A stretch of DNA of 64,000 bases from Arachidicoccus soli (GCF_003600625.1 NZ_CP032489.1:3658001-3722000); one strand, 5' to 3'. Shown: positions 44,882 to 53,306, numbered from the stretch's first letter. Program-made: numbers and translations. The notes: generated from the letters alone by a model not told the origin.

Positions 44882-46342
44882 ATGAATATTGAAACCAATC
44901 GCATAGAATACAAACAAATAGTTACAGACGACTTAGAAAAGGAAGTGGTGGCATTTCTGAATTACCCTGAAGGTGGTATTATATTTTTAGGCATAGACAA
45001 ACATGGCAAAGTATTGGGTGTGCAAGATCCCGACCAATTACAATTAAAAATAAAAGACCGGATTAAACACAATATTCTTCCTTCTGCTTTAGGGCTTTTT
45101 GATATTATATTAGAAGAATTGGAAGGTAAGAATGCGATTAAAATAGTAGTCGCCAGTGGATCGGAAAAGCCCTATTATCTCAAGAAGTACGGCATGTCAG
45201 AGAAAGGCTGTTACCTACGCATAGGAAGTGCAGCAGAACCAATGCCAATAAAAACGATTGAAAATTTATTTGCGAAACGAACAAGGAATACGATTAGCAA
45301 GATTAAATCGAGTCAGCAACAATTAAAATTTGAGCAGTTAAAAATTTATTATGATGCATCCGGTAAGCAACTGAATCATCAGTTTGCAAAGAATTTAGAA
45401 TTACTTACCGAAGATGGGAAATATAATTATGTAGGCTATTTAATGGCGGACAATAATACGGTGTCTATAAAGCTAGCTAAATATAATGGTCTTAATCGTG
45501 TTGAATTATTGGAAAATAATGAATATGGTTTTTGCTCGCTTGTAAAAGCAGCGAAACAGGTTTTAGATAAAGTAGAACTGGAAAATAAAACGCTTGCCAC
45601 TATTACACCTAAGGAAAGGCAGGAAAAAAGACCTTGGAATGCTATTGCTTTGCGCGAAGCCATCATCAATGCTTTTGTTCATAGCGATTATACTAGAGAG
45701 ATTCCGCCCAAGTTTGAATTTTTTAAAGACAGATTAGAAATTACTTCTGCTGGAGGGCTTCCGGAAGGCTTAAGCCAAGATGAATTCTTTGAAGGCTATT
45801 CTGTTCCTCGAAATAAGGAGTTGATGCGCATATTTAAAGATTTGGATTTAGTGGAGCATTTAGGTTCGGGTATTCCACGAATACTCCAAACCTATGGTAA
45901 AGAATGTTTTCATTTCTCTGAAAACTTTATAAGAATGGCTTTTCCAAGTAGCGACCAAGCTAGCGACCAAGCTAACGACCAAGTTAACGACCAAGCTAGA
46001 AAAACAGAAAAAAGTATTTTGGATATTATAAAACACATTTTAGGGTCAAAACCTACTACCGAAGAAGTGCAAAAGTATAAAGAAGTTGCTAATTCATTAA
46101 GCGAGGAACAAATTAAAGTTTTAGAGTTTGCGAGTAGTCCAGAATCAAACAAAAAAATTCAGGAAGAAGGGTTAAATTTAAAACGCCATAACGATAATTT
46201 TAAAAAATATATTGAGCCTTTATTAGCGATGGGGGCATTGGCTAGAACACTTCCCGATATACCAAATAGTCCATTGCAAAAGTATTTTATAACTGCTAAA
46301 GGGAAAATACTTCTAGAAATTAACCAAAACCCAATGAAGTAA
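44882..46342 (+). CDS. AlbA_2/Schlafen-like ATP-binding protein (RecG-related, DUF2791 style)
   Basis: 486 residues. The AlbA_2 domain (about 1-115) begins NRIEYKQIVTDDLEKEVVAFLN and has GGIIFLGIDKHGKVLGV. A HATPase_c_4-like domain (about 255-350) shows LREAIINAFVHSDY, EITSAGGLPEG, and LGSGIPRILQTYG. A winged-helix tail ends the protein. Between the ATPase and tail is a short tandem repeat of (S/N)DQ(A/V) encoded by four 12-bp units. Such proteins are often called transcriptional regulators or putative ATP-dependent helicases without evidence for either. It stands alone downstream of tRNA-Leu(CAA), a typical accessory position. Confidence 0.85.
   Translation: MNIETNRIEYKQIVTDDLEKEVVAFLNYPEGGIIFLGIDKHGKVLGVQDPDQLQLKIKDRIKHNILPSALGLFDIILEELEGKNAIKIVVASGSEKPYYLKKYGMSEKGCYLRIGSAAEPMPIKTIENLFAKRTRNTISKIKSSQQQLKFEQLKIYYDASGKQLNHQFAKNLELLTEDGKYNYVGYLMADNNTVSIKLAKYNGLNRVELLENNEYGFCSLVKAAKQVLDKVELENKTLATITPKERQEKRPWNAIALREAIINAFVHSDYTREIPPKFEFFKDRLEITSAGGLPEGLSQDEFFEGYSVPRNKELMRIFKDLDLVEHLGSGIPRILQTYGKECFHFSENFIRMAFPSSDQASDQANDQVNDQARKTEKSILDIIKHILGSKPTTEEVQKYKEVANSLSEEQIKVLEFASSPESNKKIQEEGLNLKRHNDNFKKYIEPLLAMGALARTLPDIPNSPLQKYFITAKGKILLEINQNPMK
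45949..45998 (+). repeat. In-frame 12-bp tandem repeat coding SDQA-type units
   Basis: Four near-identical units of the form TAGCGACCAAGC (with A/G and C/T variants) run head to tail inside the AlbA_2 gene. Each encodes (S/N)DQ(A/V). Gain or loss of a unit keeps the frame, so length variation in the linker is expected rather than phase switching. Confidence 0.75.
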
Positions 46343-46579
46343 TCTACTAACATCCCTTGCTCTAATATTAGATAAACCTTAAAAAGTCTATGTTATTTGC
46401 AACACATATTCACTGCATTTCTGAAAGATTCGCAGGTTCGCAATTTTCACCTCCAGTTTTGAAACCTTACCGGCTTCTTATCGATATTAATGCGTGACCT
46501 TTCTAACAGCCGGCTATGTACACTTCATTGCATTTTTTTAGACTATAAATTTTATTTAACTACAGGGTCTAATGCATAC

Positions 46580-47314
46580 TCACGACTTAAGCGTTTCGAG
46601 ATAAGCCGTATAATCAGCCTTCATGAGCTTTTCGTCCCTACTTCTTTTGCTAAGTACAATGTTTTGCATCTGATACCAATCATCACCCATTTCTTCTACC
46701 TTTTTTTTCATTGTAACAAGGTTAACATCTTTACAATAAATGGTACTGCCGGGCTGCTGCTTCCAAGACTTATGAATGTTTCCTATGTCTAAATAATCAA
46801 ATCCCAGTTCCTGCACTAATTTAAAAGTAGTTTTTTTAGCGCCCATATTATCGCCGGAAACAGGCAATGCAATCCGATCATTTCTATCGCGAAGTTCTTC
46901 AACGTCTTTTATACTGGTAGCAAGTATGGAGTTGAATGCTTTTACAATGGTAACACCTAACATTTCCTGAACCCATAGACTATCTATTCCACTTTGATCG
47001 AGGCCGGATAAAATACCGTCACGAAGATTCGGATAGTAATTACCAGTGTCGATAATAGCTATATCCTTTGAAAGATTGTTAAAAATATTACGAGGAAGAT
47101 CTAATATGCTTTTTTGTGGAATAGCGATAACAATCACATCTCTATTTTTTGTGACTTCTTCTATGGTAGTGGGCTGTACTCCTATGTTTTCTGCCAACTG
47201 CCTCATGGATTGCGGTCCCCGTGAATTCGTGATCGAGACTGTGTGCCCCAACGCAACAAATTTTGAGGCCAACAAACTTCCCATTTCACCTGAACCAATT
47301 ATTCCTATTCTCAT
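46580..47314 (-). CDS. NADPH-dependent F420-reductase-like oxidoreductase
   Basis: 244 residues. The Rossmann start MRIGIIGSGEMGSLLASKF is followed by SITNSRGPQSM, where Ser-Arg fit NADP(H) 2'-phosphate binding, and by VIVIAIPQKSI and IIDTGNYYP. This is the F420_oxidored family layout. Bacteroidota lack F420, so the real substrate is probably another small carbonyl or quinone. It lies 6 bases downstream of the broken SRPBCC gene, so it may have been its operon partner. Confidence 0.85.
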   Translation of the reverse strand: MRIGIIGSGEMGSLLASKFVALGHTVSITNSRGPQSMRQLAENIGVQPTTIEEVTKNRDVIVIAIPQKSILDLPRNIFNNLSKDIAIIDTGNYYPNLRDGILSGLDQSGIDSLWVQEMLGVTIVKAFNSILATSIKDVEELRDRNDRIALPVSGDNMGAKKTTFKLVQELGFDYLDIGNIHKSWKQQPGSTIYCKDVNLVTMKKKVEEMGDDWYQMQNIVLSKRSRDEKLMKADYTAYLETLKS

Positions 47315-47603
47315 GGCATCCTACTTTTTTTGTATTTCATGTTTGGCGTTCGGATGACCTTTCCCAGTTGTGATCAGGTCTTGCAGGCTACCATTAATAT
47401 AGTCAGTCCATGCATCAAAACAAACATCATAGCATTCATAGGCCGGAGTCAGTCCCCGGTGCGTGAAACGAAGCTGGGTTTTACCATCTTTTTCTGAGAT
47501 ATCGAACTCGATTCTGGTATCCACCCATTCGGTTTGATCTTTCGTGAAGCTAAAATAGTTATCCAGGCAAAGCCAGACTACTTTTTTATTGGGGATAACT
47601 TCT

Positions 47604-47609
47604 ATTAAT
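47604..47609 (+). repeat. Target-site duplication, left copy
   Basis: ATTAAT, identical to 49248-49253. Removing the IS and one copy restores the SRPBCC reading TMKLIEVIPN at the junction. Confidence 0.8.
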
Positions 47610-49247
47610 CTATAACCCTAAAAGAATTAGGTAATCGAGGTCAATAAGATGTAGAGAAATAATAGGAAATACTTGTTTTCTATTATTTTTTTCTTTTATT
47701 TTGTATTACCTAAATAGGTTATAATGAAAAAAGCAACAAAACCTACAAGTTCCCACCCGCAATGGGTAACTAAACACAAGCAATCGGGAACGGAGATAAA
47801 AAAAATCAATGGCAGGTATTACCTGTATGCAGTAACTTCCAGATACGATAAATCAATCGGCAGGGCAAAGAAAATATCATTAGGTATATTAGGCAGTATC
47901 AGCGAAACAGAAGGGTTTATACCATCAGAGAAGAAATCTTTGCGTGAAAAAGCCGGTAAAACCTATTGCGGCAAAGAAGCTTTCGCCGTAGAATACGGTT
48001 ATGCCTTCTGGCTTATGGCCTTATTGGAAGATGCAAATATTTTACCCCGGCTTCAAACACTATTTCCCGATTTATGGCAATTTATTGTTTCAATGGTTTA
48101 TTGCCGTACAGCTTATCAAAGCCCTTTAAAAAACGTTCCTTTTCATCTGGAGCACGCTGACATTTGCCAACAACTCGGATGGGAAATATCTTTAAGCGAT
48201 CAAAAGATGAGTGATTTTCTTTTTAATCTCGGTACTAAAGAAGCCTCCATTCACGCCTATTTAGAACCGTCAAAGAAGAACCGTACCTGCGTATTGGTAG
48301 ATGCGACAGATATTGTCAGTCATTCTAAGAATATACCCATTGTAGAAAAAGGATATAACGCCCGAATGGATTTTAGCCCTCAGTTTGTCTTACTGTACTT
48401 ATATGATGCAGCCACACTCCAACCCTTATATTACCGTATTATTCCTGGGAACATCAGAGAAGTAACCGCCATGAAGAACACCATAGCTGCCAGCGGCATC
48501 CAGCAATGTATATTTATAGCGGATAAAGGATTTTTCAGCGAAAACAATATAGCGTCTTTAGAAGCAGCCCAATTGCAGTACATTATCCCTTTAAGAAGAG
48601 GCAACAAGCACATTGCTTACAATGAGTTGAAGGATATAGAACTGGGCGACAATCATTTTGAATACGCAAAACGGCATATATTCTTTACCACCCCCTCTCC
48701 AACAGCAGCAGGCAGGACAGTTTGCCTTTATTTGGACGGTATGCTCAAAGAGCAGGAAAAGAATGATTATTTATCAAGAATAAGTTCTGTCCCCGAATAT
48801 TATGACAAGGAGGACTTTAAAAATAAAGTCGGCAGAATGGGAACACTTGGAATTATACATAATACTTCCATGAATGCCGAAGATATTTATCTTGAATACA
48901 AGCAAAGAGGAGATATAGAGCAGTTCTTTGACCAGCTCAAAAACACATTATCTGCATCTTCCTCTTACATGCAGCGGGAAGAATCATTGAAGGGCTGGAT
49001 GTTCATTAACCATATCAGCATGGAGGTTATTTACAAAATCTATCAAATGTTAAAAACCACACCACTCAATAAAAAACAAAACCTCAACCATAAATACTCC
49101 ATCGCAGATACAATAGCGCATATGAAAACAATTAAGAAAATAAGATTCTCTCAAAATGAATTCATCATTACGGAAACCGATAAAATGACCAGAATATTAT
49201 TGGATAAACTGAAAATTTCTATTACCTAAAATTCTTTAGGGTTATAG
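47610..49247 (+). mobile_element. Complete IS4-superfamily (IS1634-like) insertion sequence
   Basis: 1638 bp. The ends carry imperfect inverted repeats of about 27 bp, both beginning CTATAACCCTAAA and ending TTAGGTAAT (47610-47636 and 49221-49247). It is flanked by the 6-bp duplication ATTAAT. One transposase gene fills it, whose stop codon lies inside the right repeat. Everything needed for movement appears intact, and the family assignment rests on the transposase and its Y(2)R(3)E(6)K signature. Confidence 0.92.
47724..49229 (+). CDS. IS1634-like DDE transposase
   Basis: 501 residues, full length for the family. The DDE catalytic residues are likely Asp in VLVDATDIVS, Asp in IFIADKGFF and Glu in YKQRGDIEQFFDQLK. 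That last stretch fits the IS4-family Y(2)R(3)E(6)K signature exactly. The N-terminus contains KINGRYYLYAVTSRYDKSIGR, a feature of IS1634-type proteins. No frameshift or internal stop is present, so the enzyme is probably active. Confidence 0.93.
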   Translation: MKKATKPTSSHPQWVTKHKQSGTEIKKINGRYYLYAVTSRYDKSIGRAKKISLGILGSISETEGFIPSEKKSLREKAGKTYCGKEAFAVEYGYAFWLMALLEDANILPRLQTLFPDLWQFIVSMVYCRTAYQSPLKNVPFHLEHADICQQLGWEISLSDQKMSDFLFNLGTKEASIHAYLEPSKKNRTCVLVDATDIVSHSKNIPIVEKGYNARMDFSPQFVLLYLYDAATLQPLYYRIIPGNIREVTAMKNTIAASGIQQCIFIADKGFFSENNIASLEAAQLQYIIPLRRGNKHIAYNELKDIELGDNHFEYAKRHIFFTTPSPTAAGRTVCLYLDGMLKEQEKNDYLSRISSVPEYYDKEDFKNKVGRMGTLGIIHNTSMNAEDIYLEYKQRGDIEQFFDQLKNTLSASSSYMQREESLKGWMFINHISMEVIYKIYQMLKTTPLNKKQNLNHKYSIADTIAHMKTIKKIRFSQNEFIITETDKMTRILLDKLKISIT

Positions 49248-49253
49248 ATTAAT
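49248..49253 (+). repeat. Target-site duplication, right copy
   Basis: ATTAAT, matching 47604-47609. The target is itself palindromic, which makes the inverted ends look longer than they are. Confidence 0.8.
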
Positions 49254-49549
49254 TTCATAGTGCATTTATGCAGGTCCCAGCGCTGGTAAGTAAATTCATC
49301 ATTCAATTTATCGGTTCCCCATTAATCCTTTCGGACCACCATCCGCGGACATTATTAACGGCATTAAATACTTCGTTTGGAGTTTGATTTACCAGAAAGC
49401 TCGTGCTAAAATCTGTTGTTCCCATTTTTTGATTTTTTTTATTAATTAAAGTCGGTTATATCAATACTGGAGGTTATATGTTTTGTAACCGCATATGCTC
49501 AATTTATCAGATGAAAGAGCAAGAGATTTAGGATATTTCTTGAAAAAAT

Positions 49550-49996
49550 TTATCCTAAGGAAATCTGAGCGCTTTCACCCTTAGTTATCAAGCTAAACAA
49601 ACCTTGTTGAATAAGCTGAGTCCAGGCACCTGAACAGGCGTCGAAACATTCCACTTCAGGAATTAAGCCCAAATGAGAAAAGCGGAGTTCCGTTTCTCCA
49701 TCTTTGTCGACAATTTCAAAACTGACTTTTGTCCCTGTCCATTCAGACGGGTCTTTAGTAAAGTTGAGGTTGCTCTCGGTGATCAACCATACAACCTTCC
49801 GATTAGGAATCATTTCAATTACCCGCTGCTTGGAATAATGTATTTCCTTGTAACGATATGAAAACTCATCGTTTAGTTTAGATGAGTCGCCTTCAATTTC
49901 TCCTGCCCACCAGTCACAGGGATTATTGATGGCTTTAAAAACCTGTTCAGGAGTCTGTGTCACAACTATTGTAGTTGAAAAATCTTTCTGATTCAT
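49550..49996 (-). CDS. SRPBCC/AHSA1-domain protein
   Basis: 148 residues. Starts with DFSTTIVVTQTPEQVFKAINNPCDWW and ends with FSHLGLIPEVECFDACSGAW, the AHSA1 pattern (helix-grip fold with a ligand cavity). It is the intact paralogue of the pseudogene at 47321-49425. It lies 5 bases downstream of the ArsR-type regulator and probably forms an operon with it and the second SRPBCC gene. Ligand unknown. Confidence 0.88.
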   Translation of the reverse strand: MNQKDFSTTIVVTQTPEQVFKAINNPCDWWAGEIEGDSSKLNDEFSYRYKEIHYSKQRVIEMIPNRKVVWLITESNLNFTKDPSEWTGTKVSFEIVDKDGETELRFSHLGLIPEVECFDACSGAWTQLIQQGLFSLITKGESAQISLG

Positions 49997-50001
49997 GTGT
50001 C

Positions 50002-50331
50002 TTATTTTTTAATGTGGTAATTTTTGTTCAGTAAATTTTCAAGGCTTTTGAGTTTGGAATCCCAGAACTGATCAAAATAATTCAGCCAGGCACGTAATTC
50101 TTCAAACCCTTCTTTTTTTAGAGAGCAAAACCGTTCCCTCCCTATTTCTTCGATAGAAATGAAACCAGCAGTTTCTAATATTTTAATATGTTTAGAAACC
50201 GCCGGGCGACTCATATCGAAGTTGTATGCCAGACTGTTTATACTTAAGCTGGCTGCTGAGAGGAGCATCAACATCTTTCTCCTGCTAGGGTCTCCAATTA
50301 CCTGGAATATATCAAGCTTCGGTATCGCCAT
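50002..50331 (-). CDS. ArsR-family winged-helix transcriptional regulator
   Basis: 109 residues from the ATG at 50331, chosen because homologues start close to KLDIFQVIGDPSRRKML; an ATG at 50343 is also in frame. The helix-turn-helix reads SINSLAYNFDMSRPAVSKHIKILETAGFI and the wing FISIEEIGRERFCSLK. No metal-binding Cys cluster is visible, so it belongs to the ArsR type that accompanies SRPBCC proteins. Its start overlaps the end of the upstream SRPBCC gene by 20 bases. The likely target is the pair of palindromes in front of the operon. Confidence 0.9.
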   Translation of the reverse strand: MAIPKLDIFQVIGDPSRRKMLMLLSAASLSINSLAYNFDMSRPAVSKHIKILETAGFISIEEIGRERFCSLKKEGFEELRAWLNYFDQFWDSKLKSLENLLNKNYHIKK

Positions 50332-50764
50332 TTGTAACAGCATTTAAGAGTTTATTGATCTTTTCCAGTTTTTCCACCCAGCCTTTCAACAGGCCATTAT
50401 AGAAAGCAAGGTTTTCCGCTTTAGCGAAGCCACGATGCTCTAACGTTACCTCTGTACCTTTTTCGGTCTGCCGGAGCGTCCAGGTTACTACAGATTCCAT
50501 AGTAATCTTGCCATTGCCTGGCCCTGTGTTCCAAGTATAAGATAATGTTTCGCCTGGAACCACTTCTAATACTTTACAATAATGAATGCCGTCAAAATCG
50601 AGTGCAGGTATTGGGTTTGTAGTGAAGCGGAATTCATGTCCGACAATGGGCAGAAAATCATTGCTCATCAGCCATTGTTCCAACAATTCCGAATTTGTCA
50701 AATACTCCCAAACCATCTCTTTCGGTTGGGCGTATAAAAATTGATGTTTAATAATCTTTGTCAT
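50312..50764 (-). CDS. SRPBCC/AHSA1-domain protein, first gene of the ArsR operon
   Basis: 150 residues. The AHSA1 pattern is seen in HQFLYAQPKEMVWEYLTNSELLEQW, ETLSYTWNTGPGNG and TEVTLEHRGF. It is only distantly similar to the SRPBCC protein at 49550. Two palindromes sit immediately upstream, the nearer one ending 6 bases before its ATG, so expression is likely controlled by the ArsR protein encoded next. Confidence 0.88.
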   Translation of the reverse strand: MTKIIKHQFLYAQPKEMVWEYLTNSELLEQWLMSNDFLPIVGHEFRFTTNPIPALDFDGIHYCKVLEVVPGETLSYTWNTGPGNGKITMESVVTWTLRQTEKGTEVTLEHRGFAKAENLAFYNGLLKGWVEKLEKINKLLNAVTNGDTEA

Positions 50765-50769
50765 AATAG

Positions 50770-50785
50770 GTAACTTTAAAGTTAC
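50770..50785 (-). promoter_or_regulatory. Putative ArsR operator 1 (perfect 16-bp palindrome)
   Basis: GTAACTTTAAAGTTAC reads the same on both strands and lies 6-21 bases before the ATG at 50764, where a bound repressor would block transcription or initiation. A related site lies 28 bases further upstream. Confidence 0.6.
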
Positions 50786-50797
50786 GCAAATATAAAT

Positions 50798-50813
50798 GTA
50801 ACCTTTAAGTTAC
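50798..50813 (-). promoter_or_regulatory. Putative ArsR operator 2 (near-palindrome)
   Basis: GTAACCTTTAAGTTAC keeps the GTAAC/GTTAC arms of operator 1 and differs at two inner positions. Centre-to-centre distance is 28 bp. Two like sites in front of an operon with its own ArsR gene is the usual autoregulation layout. Confidence 0.55.
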
Positions 50814-50856
50814 CCAAATTTATTTGCGCTGAAAAAAAATAGAGCTCATTTTGTAT

Positions 50857-51603
50857 TTAATCGAATAAGGGCTTGAAAGATTCCTCATTCCGAATATCCT
50901 TGGCTATTTTATCCAATTTATTATAAGTTGCCCTATATAAAAAAGCAGCCATGCTAATGCGTTTTACGCCGCATTCAGCAAGAGACTGAATGGAAACAAG
51001 CTCAGGCACTCCAACGACATTCAATGGAAGTAAAAGCGAAGAGGCAATTTTTTTAACTAAAGAAAGCTCCCGAACACCGGTAACGAATATTCCGTCAGCA
51101 CCTTCCGTTTTATATAATTCGGCTCTTCTCAATGTAGTTTCCAGCGGTGCGTCCTGTTTTTGTAAGAATACATCCGTACGGGCATTGATAAAAAGTTTCT
51201 GATTTGTTTTTGCCAAATAGTTTTTAATACTGCTTAACTTTTTTAAATATAGTTCTTCGCCCTGTGCATCTTCCAAATTTATGCCCACTACGCCGACATC
51301 AATCAGCTTTTGAATATGCTCATTTAATTGATCCAGATCATTCGTATAACCTCTTTCCAGATCAACGGATAGTGGAATGCTGATACAAGATGACATCCTT
51401 TGAATTATATACAACAATTCACTGAACGGCATTTTTTCTCCATCGGCATATCCTAATGAATCAGAGATAGCACCACTGCTTGTGGCTACAGCATCATAAC
51501 CAGCTTTCTCCATGACCTGTGCACTTCTTGCATTCCAGGCATTTGCAAGAATCAATGGTTTTTCCTGGCGATGTAGCCAGGAAAATTTTTCATAATTATT
51601 CAT
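50857..51603 (-). CDS. Isocitrate lyase/PEP mutase family protein
   Basis: 248 residues, TIM-barrel of the PEP-mutase group. It starts FSWLHRQEKPLILANAWNARSAQVMEKAGYDAVATSS and has SLGYADGEKMPF, SVDLERGY (metal residues) and GINLEDAQGEE. The usual lyase motif with a catalytic Cys (KKCGH) is not visible, so isocitrate lyase activity is unlikely; a short-chain oxaloacetate- or phosphonopyruvate-like substrate is possible. It is on the same strand as the SDR pair upstream. Confidence 0.87.
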   Translation of the reverse strand: MNNYEKFSWLHRQEKPLILANAWNARSAQVMEKAGYDAVATSSGAISDSLGYADGEKMPFSELLYIIQRMSSCISIPLSVDLERGYTNDLDQLNEHIQKLIDVGVVGINLEDAQGEELYLKKLSSIKNYLAKTNQKLFINARTDVFLQKQDAPLETTLRRAELYKTEGADGIFVTGVRELSLVKKIASSLLLPLNVVGVPELVSIQSLAECGVKRISMAAFLYRATYNKLDKIAKDIRNEESFKPLFD

Positions 51604-51633
51604 GTTATTACTTTTAAATTTAAAATAAAGAGT

Positions 51634-52344
51634 TTATCTATAAACAGCTGCGGCGTTTTGGATTTCCATAGCTTTTGCGCTGCTGCCATTCCAACTCTGC
51701 ATCATAGAGGCCGACATCGGGTCAGGAAATATTTCTTCTTCCCCATGCTCAACCCCATCAAAAATATGTTGTGCAACGGATTCAGGTGATGCTTTCGGAA
51801 TCTCCAAGGCACGGCTCATTTCCGTATCGACCGGACCCGTCAATACCGCAAAAACACTTACACCTCTATTTTTCAGGAACGCACGCAATGACTGCGTCAT
51901 TGAAAAAGCGGCGGCTTTTGAAATACAATAAGATGCTATCGGTGGCATAGGGGCTAACGCCAGGATAGAAAGAATATTGACGATTGCGCCCACGGAGTTT
52001 TTCAAAGCGGGAATAAAAGCATTGGTCACATTCTGAGTACCGTAAAGGTTAACCGCCAGATGTTTTTCCAATATCGTACTATCGCTCAGATCGTCATAGT
52101 AAGCAACTCCTGCATTATTAATCAATATATCAAGCCGATCTACTTTATACGCAGCATTTTTAATCTGCTCGCTATTGGTTACATCCATAAATAAAGGAAT
52201 AACTCTTTTATCCGGATGATCGAATGCTACGCGGGTGCAGGCGTAAACTTTCCTCGCGCCTCTTCTGAGTGCTTCTTCCATTAATGCATTCCCGATTCCG
52301 CGATTGGCACCGGTAATTAGTATAGACTTATTTGCTATTTCCAT
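51634..52344 (-). CDS. Short-chain dehydrogenase/reductase
   Basis: 236 residues from the ATG at 52344; the frame extends 16 codons upstream but the Rossmann fold begins right after this ATG. NAD(P) motif TGANRGIG near 12-19, LINNAGVAYYD with the NNAG, Ser in INILSILALAP, and the YCISK active-site Tyr and Lys. All catalytic residues are present. Substrate unknown. It lies between the PEP-mutase-like gene and another SDR. Confidence 0.92.
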   Translation of the reverse strand: MEIANKSILITGANRGIGNALMEEALRRGARKVYACTRVAFDHPDKRVIPLFMDVTNSEQIKNAAYKVDRLDILINNAGVAYYDDLSDSTILEKHLAVNLYGTQNVTNAFIPALKNSVGAIVNILSILALAPMPPIASYCISKAAAFSMTQSLRAFLKNRGVSVFAVLTGPVDTEMSRALEIPKASPESVAQHIFDGVEHGEEEIFPDPMSASMMQSWNGSSAKAMEIQNAAAVYR

Positions 52345-52408
52345 GTTTATTCTATATAAATGAGTAAAAGAAAAATCAGGTGTGGGTAACACCCGATTTT
52401 ATTGAATC

Positions 52409-53200
52409 TTAATCTGCAATCACACCCATGCTTAGGTTAACAATAGTACCTGTCATAGCACTTGCCCGATCTGAGGCCATAAATGCAGCGACTTCGGCCA
52501 TTTCCTGTAATGTAGGCAAGCGTTTAAGATGAGTACGACCCTCAATCATTTTCTGGAATTGCGCGCGCGTAATGTTATTAGCCTTGGCATGAAGTCCATA
52601 TACCTCTTGTATAGTTTCGCTATCTACCATTCCATGTGGCCTTAAACCAACAACTCTGACACCATGAGGGCCAAGCTCGGCTGACAGGTCTCTTATCAAA
52701 GCTTCTTCAGCTGCCATTGCAATAGCAACCCCTCCCATATGTGGAATTGCCACCCGCGATGGGCTGGAAGTGACATTCATCAGGACACCCGAACCTTGTT
52801 CAATCATATGCCGTCCTATTACACGCGCTGAAAGAAAATTGGACTGCACGTGTGATAAAATGGGAGCCATAAATTGGTCAGTGGCGAGATCGACAAGCGG
52901 CACACCCTGTAGCGTTGTGTTACGCAGCCCGACCGCATTAAATGAAATATCAACATGCCCTTCTTTAGCAATAACCGCATCAAGATGCTCTGAGATTGCC
53001 CGCTCGTCCAGTGCATCAATTTCAGCGACATCTGCATAGCCGCCAGCGGCATTAATTTTTTTTGCCACAATTTCTGCGTTTGACCTGTTGCGGCCTGTAA
53101 GAAAAACCTTTGAACCTTCCCGTGCAAAGGTTTCCGCAATCGTACGGCCAACTGCGCCTCCAGCGCCATAAATGATGGAAACTTTGTCTTTTAGTAACAT
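52409..53200 (-). CDS. SDR-fold protein lacking the catalytic Tyr-x-x-x-Lys
   Basis: 263 residues. The NAD(P) loop is IYGAGGAVGRTIA near 10-22, and ISFNAVGLRN replaces the NNAG. At the usual YxxxK position the sequence reads PHMGGVAIAMAAEEALIRDL, without Tyr or Lys. The Ser is present in MNVTSSPSRVA. It is probably a non-classical or enoyl-reductase-like SDR or has lost dehydrogenase activity. It is divergent from the GlxA-type regulator at 53338, which may control it. Confidence 0.88.
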   Translation of the reverse strand: MLLKDKVSIIYGAGGAVGRTIAETFAREGSKVFLTGRNRSNAEIVAKKINAAGGYADVAEIDALDERAISEHLDAVIAKEGHVDISFNAVGLRNTTLQGVPLVDLATDQFMAPILSHVQSNFLSARVIGRHMIEQGSGVLMNVTSSPSRVAIPHMGGVAIAMAAEEALIRDLSAELGPHGVRVVGLRPHGMVDSETIQEVYGLHAKANNITRAQFQKMIEGRTHLKRLPTLQEMAEVAAFMASDRASAMTGTIVNLSMGVIAD

Positions 53201-53238
53201 AATTCTGATTTTGATTAATTAATTTTAAAATGACAAGG

Positions 53239-53246
53239 CAAAATTA
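53239..53246 (-). promoter_or_regulatory. Candidate -7 box of the divergent SDR gene
   Basis: On the minus strand these bases read TAATTTTG (TAnnTTTG). The SDR ATG is 38 bases downstream. A TTG at the expected upstream distance is not seen, so support is partial. Confidence 0.3.
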
Positions 53247-53247
53247 G

Positions 53248-53306
53248 TGTCCATAATTTGTTATGTTTATGTGTAAAATGGACAATATTATGTGTTGATT
53301 TGGACA
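53248..53306. promoter_or_regulatory. Three TGGACA half-sites in the divergent SDR/AraC promoter
   Basis: TGTCCA at 53248-53253 (TGGACA on the minus strand), TGGACA at 53279-53284 and TGGACA at 53301-53306. The two direct copies are 22 bp apart, two helical turns, and are both followed by A/T-rich AATATT-like bases. AraC-type regulators bind such direct repeats. They lie between two divergent genes, one of which encodes an AraC-type protein. Confidence 0.5.

Larger units (their letters stand above)
47321..49425 (-). pseudogene. SRPBCC/AHSA1-domain gene broken by an IS element and a frameshift
   Basis: The start (ATG at 49425, MGTTDFSTSFLVNQTPNEVF) and the end (47321-47603, VIPNKKVVWLCLDN to DLITTGKGHPNA) together match the intact paralogue at 49550-49996 along its full length. 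An IS of 1638 bp sits in the middle, after the codons for TMKLI. In addition a C4/G4 run at 49317-49320 lacks one base relative to the paralogue, so the frame changes after residue ~42 (ERING to GTDKLNDEF). The gene is therefore doubly broken. SRPBCC proteins bind hydrophobic ligands; the intact neighbour probably keeps the role. Confidence 0.9.

Noticed and set aside
46490-46792. 100-residue plus-strand frame over the 3' end of the F420-reductase-like gene
   Set aside because: Antisense shadow; the minus-strand gene has clear Rossmann motifs.
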